Shown: positions 44,881 through 53,808, counted from the first letter of the stretch. The stretch is DNA of 64,000 nucleotides from Alkalibacter mobilis (GCF_015594845.1 NZ_JADNRK010000011.1:1-64000), one strand, 5' to 3'. Notes: a model not told the origin generated them from the letters alone. A program made the numbers and translations.

Positions 44881-45714
44881 TTATAGATTTTCTGCAAAAT
44901 TATTGAGGACCTGCACCGTCGAATTTAATTCTTCAACGGATGCCGCGATTTCCTGAAGGCTTGCAGCCTGAGTCTCGTATATTTCAGTGTTCTCTCCGAT
45001 TTTATCGTTGATGGTGCCGATGGATGTTTTAATGGATTTGAGCACCTGATCCACTTTCTTTACGGACTCGCTTGTAGAAGAGGAGAGCTTTCTTATCTCC
45101 TTGGCAACCACATCAAAACCTCTACCAAATTCTCCCGCCCTTGAAGCTTCAATGGCCGCATTTAATCCAAGCAAATTGGTCTGTGAAGATATTTCCTGAA
45201 TGAAAGCCAATATTGCATCCGTGTTTTCTGTGTTTTCCTTTGATTCCCTAACGGTCTTAAGTATGTATCCGTTGGTTTCTACCACTTCCTGCACTTTGAC
45301 ATTCAAATCGTTGATTGCATCGGTGATTTGATCAAGGGCACTTCTTACTGAATCAGCCAAGGATGAAATCTCATGACGTTTTTTCATCGACTGAGCAAAG
45401 AGCACACCACCTACCGGAACACCTCTTTCATCCTTAATGGGTAATATTATTGATTTAAATGGAAATTCAAATACGGTTCCGGCCTTTATTTCCTCAATAA
45501 ATAAATTTCCTCTTCCAATTGCATCATTAACGAAAGGTTTCAGTTCGTCTCCGGCCTTCGTCTTGAACGGCAGTCCCTCCGCATGAGCTGTGTACTTGTA
45601 ATGTGTCCTGTCAGTCAGAAATATGGCTGTAGGCTCCGGCATTATTTCTTGAATGTATTTTACTGTTTTGTGGAATGCATCCATGATCGGATTTTCAAAT
45701 ATTTTTTCTTCCAT
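44881..45714 (-). CDS. Cytoplasmic methyl-accepting chemotaxis-like protein, copy A
   Basis: A 277-residue soluble protein with no membrane helix. The N-terminal half (about 1-120) is a small sensor-like domain containing [11 protein letters not shown] and [27 protein letters not shown] do not recognise a named family. The C-terminal half is a short signalling coiled coil with the chemoreceptor hairpin tip region [24 protein letters not shown]-like sequence (about 181-203), which contacts CheA/CheW. The start is the second of two close ATGs, eight bases after AGGAG. Copy B lies just upstream; their DNA is almost identical from 44961 to 45345. Confidence 0.85.
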   Translation of the reverse strand: MEEKIFENPIMDAFHKTVKYIQEIMPEPTAIFLTDRTHYKYTAHAEGLPFKTKAGDELKPFVNDAIGRGNLFIEEIKAGTVFEFPFKSIILPIKDERGVPVGGVLFAQSMKKRHEISSLADSVRSALDQITDAINDLNVKVQEVVETNGYILKTVRESKENTENTDAILAFIQEISSQTNLLGLNAAIEASRAGEFGRGFDVVAKEIRKLSSSTSESVKKVDQVLKSIKTSIGTINDKIGENTEIYETQAASLQEIAASVEELNSTVQVLNNFAENL

Positions 45715-45750
45715 TATCATCTCTCCTCGCGACCTAATTTTCAAATTTAA

Positions 45751-46593
45751 TTACAGGTTGTCTGCAAAATTGCTCAAAACCTCTACTGAAGCATTCAATT
45801 CTTCGATGGAAGCGGCGATTTCTTCAAAGCTTGCAGCCTGAGTCTCGTATATTTCAGTGTTTTCTCCGACTTTATCGTTGATGGTGCCGATGGATGTTTT
45901 AATGGATTTGAGCACCTGATCCACTTTCTTTACGGACTCGCTTGTAGAAGAGGAGAGCTTTCTTATCTCCTTGGCAACCACATCAAAGCCTCTACCAAAT
46001 TCTCCCGCCCTTGAAGCTTCAATGGCCGCATTTAATCCAAGCAAATTGGTCTGGGAAGAAATTTCCTGAATGAAAGCCAATATTTCATCCGTGTTTTCTG
46101 TGTTTTCCTTTGATTCCCTAACGGTCTTAAGTATGTACCCGTTGGTTTCTACCACTTCCTGCACTTTGACATTCAAATCGTTGATTGCATCGGTTATTTG
46201 ATCAAGGGCACTTCTCACGGTCGTAGTCATGGTGGACACCTCATAACGCTTCTTCATGGATTGGGCCGTTAAAATGGCTCCAACCGGCTTTCCCTTTTCA
46301 TTTTTTACAGGAATGATCACAGACTTGAATGGAAAGCTTGCAACTCCATCCTGATTTTCCGGGGTTACATCCTGTTTGAAGATTTCACCTTTATTTACAA
46401 CTCCCGCTACAAAACCCTCTATCTTATCTCCATTGTTTGTTTCAAATGGGAGTTCTTCCACGTTTCTGGTCACTTTGAACTCTTCACTATCTGCAAGATA
46501 AATTGCAGTGGGATCAGAAATGACTTTCGGTAAATAATCTATGATTTTGCTGAAGGCATCCAAAGTATCATTGTCAAAAATTCTTTCGCTCAT
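45751..46593 (-). CDS. Cytoplasmic methyl-accepting chemotaxis-like protein, copy B
   Basis: A 280-residue paralogue of copy A with the same layout: N-terminal sensor-like domain (about 1-125; [22 protein letters not shown]) and C-terminal signalling coiled coil with the conserved [20 protein letters not shown] tip. The sensor halves differ a lot, so they may sense different signals and pass them to the same array. AAGGAG is seven bases before ATG 46593; the frame is open 31 codons further but without a ribosome site. That ribosome site lies in one arm of the inverted repeat at 46600-46649. Confidence 0.85.
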   Translation of the reverse strand: MSERIFDNDTLDAFSKIIDYLPKVISDPTAIYLADSEEFKVTRNVEELPFETNNGDKIEGFVAGVVNKGEIFKQDVTPENQDGVASFPFKSVIIPVKNEKGKPVGAILTAQSMKKRYEVSTMTTTVRSALDQITDAINDLNVKVQEVVETNGYILKTVRESKENTENTDEILAFIQEISSQTNLLGLNAAIEASRAGEFGRGFDVVAKEIRKLSSSTSESVKKVDQVLKSIKTSIGTINDKVGENTEIYETQAASFEEIAASIEELNASVEVLSNFADNL

Positions 46594-46599
46594 AAATTC

Positions 46600-46649
46600 A
46601 ACTCCTTCGATTTCACGTATTATTATACTTATCGGATATCGAAGGAGTT
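46600..46649 (-). promoter_or_regulatory. 12-base inverted repeat covering the ribosome binding site of chemoreceptor copy B
   Basis: AACTCCTTCGAT (plus strand, 46600-46611) is repeated inverted at 46638-46649 without mismatch, with 26 bases between. On the minus strand the downstream arm includes AAGGAG, the ribosome binding site of copy B. A TATAAT box lies in the spacer. It could be an operator around a promoter, or an RNA stem hiding the ribosome site when transcription comes from further upstream. Confidence 0.6.
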
Positions 46650-46651
46650 TT

Positions 46652-47563
46652 TTAATAGTTATTATATGATTTTGAAGTTTTTTCAATAAATTTCCCTATA
46701 TTTTCGACAGCGAGTTTGCTTTCAGGGAGCAGCAGGTAAAAAAACTGCCATACGTGGAACATGTTTTTCCATATTTCAAGGGTTACGTCAACCTTCTGTC
46801 TCTCAAGTCTTTTTGCCAATTCAACGGAATCATCGTAAAGTATTTCTTCGGTCCCCACCTGTAGAAGAACCGGAGGAAAATCTTTGAAATCTCCGTAGAC
46901 AGGTGAAACTAGAGGATCTTTCACATTATTTCCGCAATAAAGACTTGCACATTCCTTGAGCACTTCCGGCACCAGCATCGGATCTCGCTTTCGTCTGTTT
47001 GCCATGCTGGAAAATGACAAACTCAGGTTTGTCCATGGGGACATGCATACGATTCCTGCCGGAAAACTTATCCCCATTTTTTTCATAGCAAGAACAGTGG
47101 AAAGAGCCAGCCCTCCTCCTGCGGAATCACCCATTAAATAGATGTCCTGTGGACTGTACCCTTTTTCAAGTATCCATTTGTAAGCTTTTATTGCGTCATT
47201 AAGGGCTTTTGGATATTTATTTTCCGGAGCCAGTCGATAATTGATTATAAGCATCTCGCTTGCGCACACGTCCGCCAATTTTCGCGCCAAAATCCTATAG
47301 GATTTTACAGATCCGGTGCAGAAAGTTCCTCCATGCAAATAAAGTATTATCCTGCCCTTGACCTTGTCTTCGCCCTCGATCAATTGAGCTTTCATGCCGT
47401 CGATTTCTATATCGTGGTATTCGACTCCGGGAACCAGATTGAAAATGGCTGCCCGTCTCTCCTGCTTTTTTCTTTTTGAATTGATGGTTTCAAGTCCCAA
47501 GCCAGCCTTAAGCTTTTGAACCCGAAGCACTTTTTCGATCAGCACATTTCTAAAGCCTTTCAA
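46652..47563 (-). CDS. Alpha/beta hydrolase, HSL-type esterase
   Basis: A 303-residue cytoplasmic hydrolase of the hormone-sensitive lipase group. [10 protein letters not shown] (about 79-88) is the HGG oxyanion motif. The nucleophile Ser lies in [10 protein letters not shown] (about residue 147), the acidic residue is in [10 protein letters not shown], and the His is in MFHVWQFF. A Glu occupies the place where many members have Asp in the GxxDxLxD motif, a known variation. The start is TTG, nine bases from GGAGG. It sits 24 bases after the HD gene and may be the last gene of the folate operon. Confidence 0.85.
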   Translation of the reverse strand: MKGFRNVLIEKVLRVQKLKAGLGLETINSKRKKQERRAAIFNLVPGVEYHDIEIDGMKAQLIEGEDKVKGRIILYLHGGTFCTGSVKSYRILARKLADVCASEMLIINYRLAPENKYPKALNDAIKAYKWILEKGYSPQDIYLMGDSAGGGLALSTVLAMKKMGISFPAGIVCMSPWTNLSLSFSSMANRRKRDPMLVPEVLKECASLYCGNNVKDPLVSPVYGDFKDFPPVLLQVGTEEILYDDSVELAKRLERQKVDVTLEIWKNMFHVWQFFYLLLPESKLAVENIGKFIEKTSKSYNNY

Positions 47564-47586
47564 GAGCCTTGACCTCCGCCTTTTGA

Positions 47587-48072
47587 TTAGTATTTGATTT
47601 CAGGAATTTCACCGTTCTGAAATTTTTTACATTGTCCTATGGCATCGCAACTGTAACACCTTCTGGAAGCTTTGTCGCTTTCGTATAATAATGCAGACAG
47701 ATCCTCATTTGCATCACATTTTACTCTGTGGCTTGCTATTGCCTTTTTTATTTGACGGATCTCTTCCGGGTCAAAACCGTTTTTCTCCAATATTTCCACG
47801 CACATCTCGCCACTTGCAAGGGCATGATCGGTGCCCTCCTCATATTCAAGCCACCTGCCGATATCGTGTAAAAGTCCACAGGCATACACGATTTCTTTTT
47901 GAAAGTTCAGATTTCGCTCCAAGGTAATGATCCAGGCAATTCTTGCTACATCAAGAAAATGTGTTATGTCATGTCTGCAAAAAATTCTCTGTTTTTCATG
48001 TTCCTTGATTTTATTCAAGTGACTCAGGTAAATTTCATCGACCAGGATCCTATTTATCCTCTCCATCAACAT
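47587..48072 (-). CDS. HD-domain hydrolase with a cysteine-rich tail, end of folate operon
   Basis: A protein of about 161 residues with a metal-dependent HD phosphohydrolase domain: first His in CRHDITHFLDVARIAW (about 32-47), the HD pair in ACGLLHDIGRWLEYEEGTDHA (about 60-80), and a later Asp in YESDKASRR. The C-terminus has CYSCDAIGQCKKF, three Cys that might bind metal. HD proteins cleave phosphomono- or phosphodiesters. It overlaps the end of folK by about 23 bases, so coupling to folate synthesis is plausible. No gene for dephosphorylating dihydroneopterin triphosphate is otherwise visible. The substrate is not known. Confidence 0.75.
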   Translation of the reverse strand: MLMERINRILVDEIYLSHLNKIKEHEKQRIFCRHDITHFLDVARIAWIITLERNLNFQKEIVYACGLLHDIGRWLEYEEGTDHALASGEMCVEILEKNGFDPEEIRQIKKAIASHRVKCDANEDLSALLYESDKASRRCYSCDAIGQCKKFQNGEIPEIKY

Positions 48073-48541
48073 CACCGACCTTCTCTATCGCTTCGCCATC
48101 AAGTCGATTTACAATTTCGATCACCGATTCTCTGCCCACCAAAACTTCAGGTGCTATTTCCGCAAGGGGGATCATAACGAAAGCCCGTTCCTTCATTCTG
48201 GGGTGAGGCACGGTCAAATTTTCATCATCTGATTCGTAACCTTCGTATAATAATATATCCACATCTATGATACGGGGGCCAAATCTAATTGTCTTGACCC
48301 TTTTCATTTCTTTTTCTATACTCTGGCAAAACTCCAACAAATCCATGGGTTCGAGACTGGTCTCGCCGGTTATCACCACATTTAAAAACCAATCTTGGTC
48401 TTTGTACCCTACCGGCTCGGTCCTATAAAAAGATGAAATCTCATCGATATGGACTTTTTCCCTCAAAAGCTCCATTGCCTCCATCAGATTTTTTCTCGTA
48501 TCTCCCATGTTGCTTCCAAGACTCAGATATACCCTTTTCAT
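48050..48541 (-). CDS. folK: 2-amino-4-hydroxy-6-hydroxymethyldihydropteridine pyrophosphokinase
   Basis: Transfers pyrophosphate from ATP to the hydroxymethyl pterin made by FolB. The 163 residues begin RVYLSLGSNMGDTRKNL and include SSFYRTEPVGYKDQDWFLN (pterin pocket). The signature RFGPRIIDVDILLYE (about 85-99) with the metal Asp pair is followed by VPHPRMKERAFV. It overlaps folB by four bases. The product goes to FolP. Confidence 0.96.
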   Translation of the reverse strand: MKRVYLSLGSNMGDTRKNLMEAMELLREKVHIDEISSFYRTEPVGYKDQDWFLNVVITGETSLEPMDLLEFCQSIEKEMKRVKTIRFGPRIIDVDILLYEGYESDDENLTVPHPRMKERAFVMIPLAEIAPEVLVGRESVIEIVNRLDGEAIEKVGDVDGEDK

Positions 48542-48903
48542 TTGGATCGCTCCCTGGAAATTTCTACTGACATATGATCAAAAATACCCGGTACGGGGGC
48601 TTGAGGTTTTCTAACCGTCACGTCCACCTTTTGTATCTTCTCAAACGTTTCAAATAGCACTCTTGATATATTTTCTGCCAGTGCTTCTATAAGTTCGTAC
48701 CTTGCGCCTTCAACTTGTTCCTTGATTTTTTCATAGGCTATCCCGTAGTGTACAGTTTCATTCAAATCGTCACTTGACCCTGCCAAGGCTAAATCAAGGT
48801 ACATCTTTACATCTACAAAAAACTTCTGTCCAAGTCTTTTTTCTTCTTCAAGTACACCGTGATACCCGAAAAAAGCCATATTATTCAATACTATCGAATC
48901 CAT
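48538..48903 (-). CDS. folB: Dihydroneopterin aldolase
   Basis: Converts 7,8-dihydroneopterin to 6-hydroxymethyl-7,8-dihydropterin and glycolaldehyde. The 121 residues have the family pattern: NNMAFFGYHGVLEEEKRLGQKFFVDV (about 7-32, with the catalytic Glu22 position in EEEK), LNETVHYGIAYEKI (about 48-61) and VTVRKPQAPVPGIFD (catalytic Lys near residue 99). GAGGTGA precedes the ATG. It sits between folP and folK in one operon. Confidence 0.95.
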   Translation of the reverse strand: MDSIVLNNMAFFGYHGVLEEEKRLGQKFFVDVKMYLDLALAGSSDDLNETVHYGIAYEKIKEQVEGARYELIEALAENISRVLFETFEKIQKVDVTVRKPQAPVPGIFDHMSVEISRERSK

Positions 48904-48906
48904 TTA

Positions 48907-49752
48907 TCACCTCAATATTGCATCTGCAACCCTGGCTGCATGAGAATTTTCTTTGACATCGTGCACTCTGACTATATCCATTCCCTGTACAATTCCCAAC
49001 ACTGTAGTAGATACTGTCCCGTCCGTTCTCTCTTTAGGCGGAACATCCAGTATCTTTCCGATCATGGATTTTCTGGAAGTCCCCAACAACACCGGACAAC
49101 CCAGCTCCCTTATGAAACCTAGCTGAGACATTATTTCGATATTTTGTTCCGAGGTTTTTCCGAATCCAATTCCCGGATCCAATATAAGGTTTTCTTTTCT
49201 CAAACCGTTTTCCAATGCAATCTTTATGGAATTTTCAAAGAATTTTTTCATACTGTGTATGATTTCTCCTTCATATTCAGTTCCATCCTGATTGTGCATG
49301 ACAATCACCGGAACCTGGTATTTTGCAGCGACCTGGATCATCTCAGGATCTCTCTGCAGCCCCCAGATATCATTTATAACATGAGCGCCGCTTTCAATTG
49401 CCGCTTCTGCTACTTTGGATTTATAAGTATCTATGGAAATCAAAGCATCCGTTTCCTTTCGAAGCCTCTCGATCACCGGAACCACTCTTGCGATTTCTTC
49501 TTCCACAGATATTACAGTATATCCAGGTCTTGTAGATTCTCCACCGACATCGATAAAATCCGCACCCTGGTCCATCATTTTTTTTGCATGGTCTACTGCA
49601 GCATCGATTCTGGAAAAATCTCCGCCGTCGGAGAAAGAATCGGGGGTAACATTTAGAATCCCCATGATATAAGTCTTGTTTCCAAAGACGATATTTTTTC
49701 CGCCTATGTTAACTGTCAACTTTTCAACCTTGAGTTTTATATTCTCACTCAT
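48907..49752 (-). CDS. folP: Dihydropteroate synthase
   Basis: Joins p-aminobenzoate to the pterin pyrophosphate, the target of sulfonamides. The 281 residues have an N-terminal extension of about 28 residues, then YIMGILNVTPDSFSDGG (about 28-44), GADFIDVGGESTRPG (about 63-77), HVINDIWGLQRDPEM, LDPGIGFGKT and GTSRKSMIGKIL, all diagnostic. GGTGA lies just before the ATG. PABA is supplied by the pabABC genes upstream and the pterin by folE-B-K. Confidence 0.96.
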   Translation of the reverse strand: MSENIKLKVEKLTVNIGGKNIVFGNKTYIMGILNVTPDSFSDGGDFSRIDAAVDHAKKMMDQGADFIDVGGESTRPGYTVISVEEEIARVVPVIERLRKETDALISIDTYKSKVAEAAIESGAHVINDIWGLQRDPEMIQVAAKYQVPVIVMHNQDGTEYEGEIIHSMKKFFENSIKIALENGLRKENLILDPGIGFGKTSEQNIEIMSQLGFIRELGCPVLLGTSRKSMIGKILDVPPKERTDGTVSTTVLGIVQGMDIVRVHDVKENSHAARVADAILR

Positions 49753-49761
49753 TTGTCACCT

Positions 49762-50328
49762 CTATTTGCCAAAGTTTATGAATGACATTACTTCAGATCT
49801 TGCCATTGAATCATTGGCAAAAACTCCCCTGACTGCCGAAGTTATAGTTTTAGATCCGGGTTTTTTGACTCCTCGCATGGTCATGCACATATGTTCCGCC
49901 TCTATAACCACTATCACTCCGTAAGGTGAAAGCTTGCTTTGAATGGTGTCTGCCACCGTCGCTGTAAGCCTTTCCTGAAGCTGTGGTCTCTTCGCAACGG
50001 TTTCAACAACTCTCGCCAGTTTACTTAGACCTGTAAGCTTTCCGTCTTTCGGAAGGTATCCAACATGCGCCTTGCCGAAAAAGGGTACCAAGTGGTGCTC
50101 GCAAACCGAATAAAACGGAATATCTTTTATAAGTACAAGTTCTTCGTATTTTTCCTGCTGAAAATAAATTTCCAGATGCTTTTCAGGATCATCCTCAAGT
50201 CCGGAAAAGATTTCCTCATACATCTTAGCAATTCTTTTGGGCGTGTCCAACAATCCCTCTCTATCCGGGTCTTCCCCGATAGCAAACAAAATTTCTCTTA
50301 CCGCTTTTTCAATTCTTGCCTTGTCCAT
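49762..50328 (-). CDS. folE: GTP cyclohydrolase I
   Basis: Opens and re-forms the GTP rings to give 7,8-dihydroneopterin triphosphate, the first step of pterin synthesis. About 188 residues. [20 protein letters not shown] (about 20-39) is the signature start, zinc ligands are in [16 protein letters not shown] and [14 protein letters not shown], and SVCEHH holds the Cys. ATG at 50328 is preferred over the earlier ATG because GGAGG lies seven bases upstream. Zinc ligands are complete, so it is the standard type I enzyme. Confidence 0.96.
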   Translation of the reverse strand: MDKARIEKAVREILFAIGEDPDREGLLDTPKRIAKMYEEIFSGLEDDPEKHLEIYFQQEKYEELVLIKDIPFYSVCEHHLVPFFGKAHVGYLPKDGKLTGLSKLARVVETVAKRPQLQERLTATVADTIQSKLSPYGVIVVIEAEHMCMTMRGVKKPGSKTITSAVRGVFANDSMARSEVMSFINFGK

Positions 50329-50344
50329 TTCCTTGCCTCCCATT

Positions 50345-51148
50345 TTAAAATCTATTTTTCAATTCATCATACAACATTTTAGTGCAAGCGCCAAATACAG
50401 GCATGTGTTTCTCTTCGATCCTTTTTATGGGCATGATCCCCATTACGGAATTGGTCAGGAACGCTTCTTCAGATCCACCCAATTCAAGCTTCGTAAATTT
50501 TCCTTCAATTACTTCGATCCCCAAATCAAAGGCTACCTTGATAACTTGATTTCTCATAACCCCAACCAACAATCCACATTTTTTTTCAGGGGTGAACAAT
50601 TTTTGGTCTTTGACAAAAAATATATTGGTAAATGATCCTTCAGCCAGATATCCTTCAGTATTGAAAAACAATACCTCGTCATGACCGGAATTTCTGGCCT
50701 TTTCAAGTTCCAAAATATTTTCGAGATAATTATCGCTTTTAATGCCGACCAAATTACTCGTTTGGTTTCGAAGCACCTCGGATATGGAAACAGAAAATCC
50801 CCTTTTGTAGTGATCGGGAGTATAAATAAATTTTCTTCCACTTATTATGACTCGAGTCTTCTCTTCCTTTATGGCAGAAATTTTGATCACTCCGCACTCT
50901 TCACCAAAATGATCAATAAGCGCCAGGCAGTCTTTTTCAATTTCAGGATCAGTCCGTTCGATGCACAGGCCGATTTTATGTGCCGCCTCTCTGAATCGTT
51001 TCATATGATCAGAAAACAGCTCCACTTTTTTGTTCACGTATTTTAATGTTTCAAAAATTCCAAATCCATACATTACTCCCGGAGATGTAGCGGATAGTTT
51101 TGCTTCTTCTGAAGAGACCAATACTCCATCGATTACGACTGCGCTCAT
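50345..51148 (-). CDS. pabC: 4-amino-4-deoxychorismate lyase (class IV aminotransferase fold)
   Basis: Releases pyruvate from aminodeoxychorismate to give p-aminobenzoate, with PLP. The 267 residues show the fold-type IV pattern: [14 protein letters not shown] (about 24-37), Lys for PLP in the middle ([13 protein letters not shown] region is uncertain; the Lys expected near 145 lies in [15 protein letters not shown], about 130-144), [22 protein letters not shown] and [12 protein letters not shown]-amino-acid and branched-chain aminotransferases look alike, but location right after pabB supports PabC. Confidence 0.9.
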   Translation of the reverse strand: MSAVVIDGVLVSSEEAKLSATSPGVMYGFGIFETLKYVNKKVELFSDHMKRFREAAHKIGLCIERTDPEIEKDCLALIDHFGEECGVIKISAIKEEKTRVIISGRKFIYTPDHYKRGFSVSISEVLRNQTSNLVGIKSDNYLENILELEKARNSGHDEVLFFNTEGYLAEGSFTNIFFVKDQKLFTPEKKCGLLVGVMRNQVIKVAFDLGIEVIEGKFTKLELGGSEEAFLTNSVMGIMPIKRIEEKHMPVFGACTKMLYDELKNRF

Positions 51149-52552
51149 CTAATCACCCAATCCATTTGCGATTTCAATGCTTTTCATCAATGCCACCGCC
51201 TTGTGAAATGTTTCCTCGTATTCCATCTCATTATTCGAGTCCCATACGATTCCTCCACCTGCCTGAAAGTAAGCCTTGTCGCCTTTGCACAAAATCGTTC
51301 TGATGACTATATTAAGATCCATGTCTCCGTTGAAATCCAAATATCCTATAGATCCGGTATATAGATTTCTGGCCGTCGGTTCAAGCTCATCGATTATTTC
51401 CATAGCCCTTATCTTAGGCGCCCCGGTTATCGATCCGCCTGGAAAGGTTGCCTTTACCAGATCTACGGCATCGGCATCTTTCACAAGTTTGGCCCGCACG
51501 TTGGATACCAGATGAAAAACTGTAGGATAGGTTTCGATCTTGTAAAGTTCTGTCACTTCCACACTTCCGGTTTCCGCGATCTTGCCAAGGTCATTGCGTT
51601 CCAGATCAACTATCATCAAAAGTTCAGATCTATCTTTCTCACTATTGAAAAGCGCCTTTTTATTTGCTTCATCTTCATTGTAGTCAGCACCTCTGGGTAT
51701 GGTTCCCTTGATCGGTCTGGTTTCAGCAATATTGTCCGTTAATTTCATGAATCGTTCAGGCGAGCTGCTAACTATTGCACCTTCATCCATAGGTATGTAT
51801 GAAGCAAATGGAGCCGGATTTACCTTTCGCAGAACTCTGTAGAGTTTCTCAGGAGTCGTCTTAAGATCAGCAGTGAATCTTTGGGTCAAATTTGTCTGAT
51901 AAAGATCTCCCTGCCGGATATATTCGTGTATTTTGTCCAGTGCAACCAGATATTCCTCTTTGGTGAAATTAGAAGTAAAATTTGTTTTTCTTCTTTTTTC
52001 AGGATCGAAAGAAAATGACTCTGACTCCAATTTCAAATTTTGCAGACATTCTTTAACTCTTTTTACAATGCCGTTTACGACTTCTTCATCTTTTGCAGCT
52101 ATTCCGTAAGATGCAGCATAAGTCTTCTTTTCCAAATGATCTATAACGATCACTTCATCGTAGAATCCAAAATGCATGTCACAAATGTCCACATCTTCCA
52201 TAGCTGTCTGCGGCAAGCTTTCCAATCTGTTTTTCAGATCGTAGGAAAAATATCCAACCCCTCCACCGACAAAAGGCAACTTCTCCCTGGAGGTCTGTCT
52301 GTACTTGTTCATGCACTCTTCCAGAACATCGAAAGGATCTTTTTCTGTTTTCATGGATCGGCCATCCATCGTTAACTGAACCGATCCCTTATCGCTCTTT
52401 AACAGCATGAAAGGATTCCACCCGATAATCGAGTACCTGCCTAAATTTTCGTGATCCATTCCACTTTCCAATAAGAAAGGGTATGGTTCATCCTTAATAA
52501 AAGAAAATAAGTCAAACGCATCGATGTAAACACCTTCGATTTCCTTTATCAT
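51149..52552 (-). CDS. pabB: Aminodeoxychorismate synthase, component I
   Basis: Aminates chorismate using ammonia from PabA. About 467 residues of the chorismate-binding family. The C-terminal catalytic domain has QGDLYQTNLTQRF, ASSPERFMK-type sequence (SSSPERFMKL), and PIKGTIPRG, whose Lys is the residue that separates PabB from anthranilate synthase TrpE. SGEL-type and GAPKIRAMEIIDELEP motifs are also present. No trp genes are near. Its ATG overlaps the pabA stop codon (ATGA) and GGGAGGCAAGG precedes it, so the earlier TTG is not used. Confidence 0.95.
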   Translation of the reverse strand: MIKEIEGVYIDAFDLFSFIKDEPYPFLLESGMDHENLGRYSIIGWNPFMLLKSDKGSVQLTMDGRSMKTEKDPFDVLEECMNKYRQTSREKLPFVGGGVGYFSYDLKNRLESLPQTAMEDVDICDMHFGFYDEVIVIDHLEKKTYAASYGIAAKDEEVVNGIVKRVKECLQNLKLESESFSFDPEKRRKTNFTSNFTKEEYLVALDKIHEYIRQGDLYQTNLTQRFTADLKTTPEKLYRVLRKVNPAPFASYIPMDEGAIVSSSPERFMKLTDNIAETRPIKGTIPRGADYNEDEANKKALFNSEKDRSELLMIVDLERNDLGKIAETGSVEVTELYKIETYPTVFHLVSNVRAKLVKDADAVDLVKATFPGGSITGAPKIRAMEIIDELEPTARNLYTGSIGYLDFNGDMDLNIVIRTILCKGDKAYFQAGGGIVWDSNNEMEYEETFHKAVALMKSIEIANGLGD

Positions 52553-53127
52553 GCCTTGCCTCCCTGCATTATCCAAAAGTTTCTTAAGATGTCCAAACCC
52601 ATTTCAGTCAATACCGCTTCCGGGTGAAACTGTATTCCTTCGACCGGGAAGTCTTTGTGCCTTATACCCATGATTTCCCCCATGGCCGTTTCGCAGGTGA
52701 TCTCGAAACAATCCGGAAGTGTGTCTTTATCCACTACAAGAGAATGATACCTGGTTACCTTTAGTGGATTTTTTATGTCCTTGAAAACGCCTTTTCCATC
52801 GTGAGTCACTTCATGGACCTTGCCATGGACTGGTTGGTCTGCTGTTATAATTTTAGCACCGAATGCCTGGGCTATGGTTTGATGCCCCAAACAAATTCCC
52901 AATACAGGTATGCTTCCACTGAATTTCTTAACAATTTCCAAGGAGATTCCTGCATCTTCCGGTCTGCCAGGACCGGGGGATATGACAATAATGTCCGGTT
53001 TGATCCTTTCGATCTCCTCGATCGTTATCTTGTCATTTCTGACTACTTTTACCTTGGGTCCTATGCTCTCGATATACTGCACCAAATTGTACGTAAAAGA
53101 GTCGTAGTTGTCTATCATAAGTATCAA
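52549..53127 (-). CDS. pabA: Aminodeoxychorismate synthase, glutamine amidotransferase component
   Basis: Class I glutamine amidotransferase that feeds ammonia to PabB. The 192 residues have DNYDSFTYNLVQY, ISPGPGRPEDAG, the nucleophile Cys in LGICLGHQTIAQAFG (about residue 79), and the His-Glu pair in GIQFHPEAVLTE (about 168-179). TrpG enzymes are similar, but pairing with pabB/pabC and fol genes settles the role here. I keep the TTG start, since GGAGG lies seven bases before it and the first ATG is nine bases further downstream. It is the first gene of the folate operon. Confidence 0.94.
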   Translation of the reverse strand: MILMIDNYDSFTYNLVQYIESIGPKVKVVRNDKITIEEIERIKPDIIVISPGPGRPEDAGISLEIVKKFSGSIPVLGICLGHQTIAQAFGAKIITADQPVHGKVHEVTHDGKGVFKDIKNPLKVTRYHSLVVDKDTLPDCFEITCETAMGEIMGIRHKDFPVEGIQFHPEAVLTEMGLDILRNFWIMQGGKA

Positions 53128-53177
53128 GGTTTTCCCTCCATTAACTTGTATATATAGGTTTTTTTAGTTTTTCGTTA

Positions 53178-53206
53178 ATTATAATATAGTGCCGTGAATC
53201 ATACAA
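53178..53206 (-). promoter_or_regulatory. Promoter of the pab-fol operon
   Basis: On the minus strand TTGTAT (53201-53206), 17 bases, TATAAT (53178-53183). The -35 box overlaps the last codons of the DUF1836 gene. About 50 bases of leader lie between the -10 box and the pabA start; no riboswitch fold is evident in it. Confidence 0.6.
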
Positions 53207-53684
53207 CATCAATATCAACCTCGACAGATGTGAATTTCAAGTATTTCTTCGCTTGTCTCTTATGGTAGTCGGACTTGATGATGGCTCTTATGAGATTTAC
53301 CCATCCCCTGCTTGAAGGAATTTCTTTTTCGATACCCTCTTCGATTTCCAGACAGACGCTTCTGTAGGATAAATAGAATTCATCGTTTGAAGTTGATTTT
53401 TCCTTGATTTTAAACAGTTGAATAATTTCGTCTATGGACAGGACATTTTTAAAGTGGCACGCCATCAACAGATCCATCAATTGATCTTTGGAATATTTTT
53501 TCTTAAAGGGTTTCGCTATCAAACCGGCTTTTACATAGTTGTTCACCATGGTCTTGGTTATAACAGCCTTGTCGTCATCTTTCAATGGCTCAAGTTTAAC
53601 TTCCAAATACTCGATCATCTGATCCATATAAAGTTTTATGTCCGGGATTTCCATGATATCGGGAGGGATATAGTGTTTTTCCAT
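53199..53684 (-). CDS. DUF1836 domain protein
   Basis: A 161-residue protein of the DUF1836 family, recognised by IPDIKLYMDQMIEYLE near the start and ITKTMVNNYVKAGLI, which resembles a winged-helix or MerR-like DNA-binding segment (about 42-58). A helical region follows (YSKDQLMDLLMACHFKNVLSIDEI). Members occur across Firmicutes and are thought to be DNA-binding regulators, without a proven role. It lies upstream of the folate operon, so a regulatory link is possible but unsupported. AGGTGGATC precedes the ATG. Confidence 0.8.
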   Translation of the reverse strand: MEKHYIPPDIMEIPDIKLYMDQMIEYLEVKLEPLKDDDKAVITKTMVNNYVKAGLIAKPFKKKYSKDQLMDLLMACHFKNVLSIDEIIQLFKIKEKSTSNDEFYLSYRSVCLEIEEGIEKEIPSSRGWVNLIRAIIKSDYHKRQAKKYLKFTSVEVDIDVV

Positions 53685-53744
53685 TTAAGATCCACCTTGC
53701 TTTGTTTTATCTGGTTTTAATAACTAGATGTAATAGTTTTTATG

Positions 53745-53773
53745 TTGACTTGTTCCCAGATAAGTAATAATAT
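53745..53773 (+). promoter_or_regulatory. Promoter of the haemolysin III-like gene
   Basis: TTGACT (53745-53750), 17 bases, TAATAT (53768-53773), about 35 bases before the ATG, with AAAGGAG in between. It also lies in the divergent gap before the DUF1836 gene. Confidence 0.55.
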
Positions 53774-53808
53774 TATTATACAGCATATTATCAAAGGAGA
53801 TATAAAAA

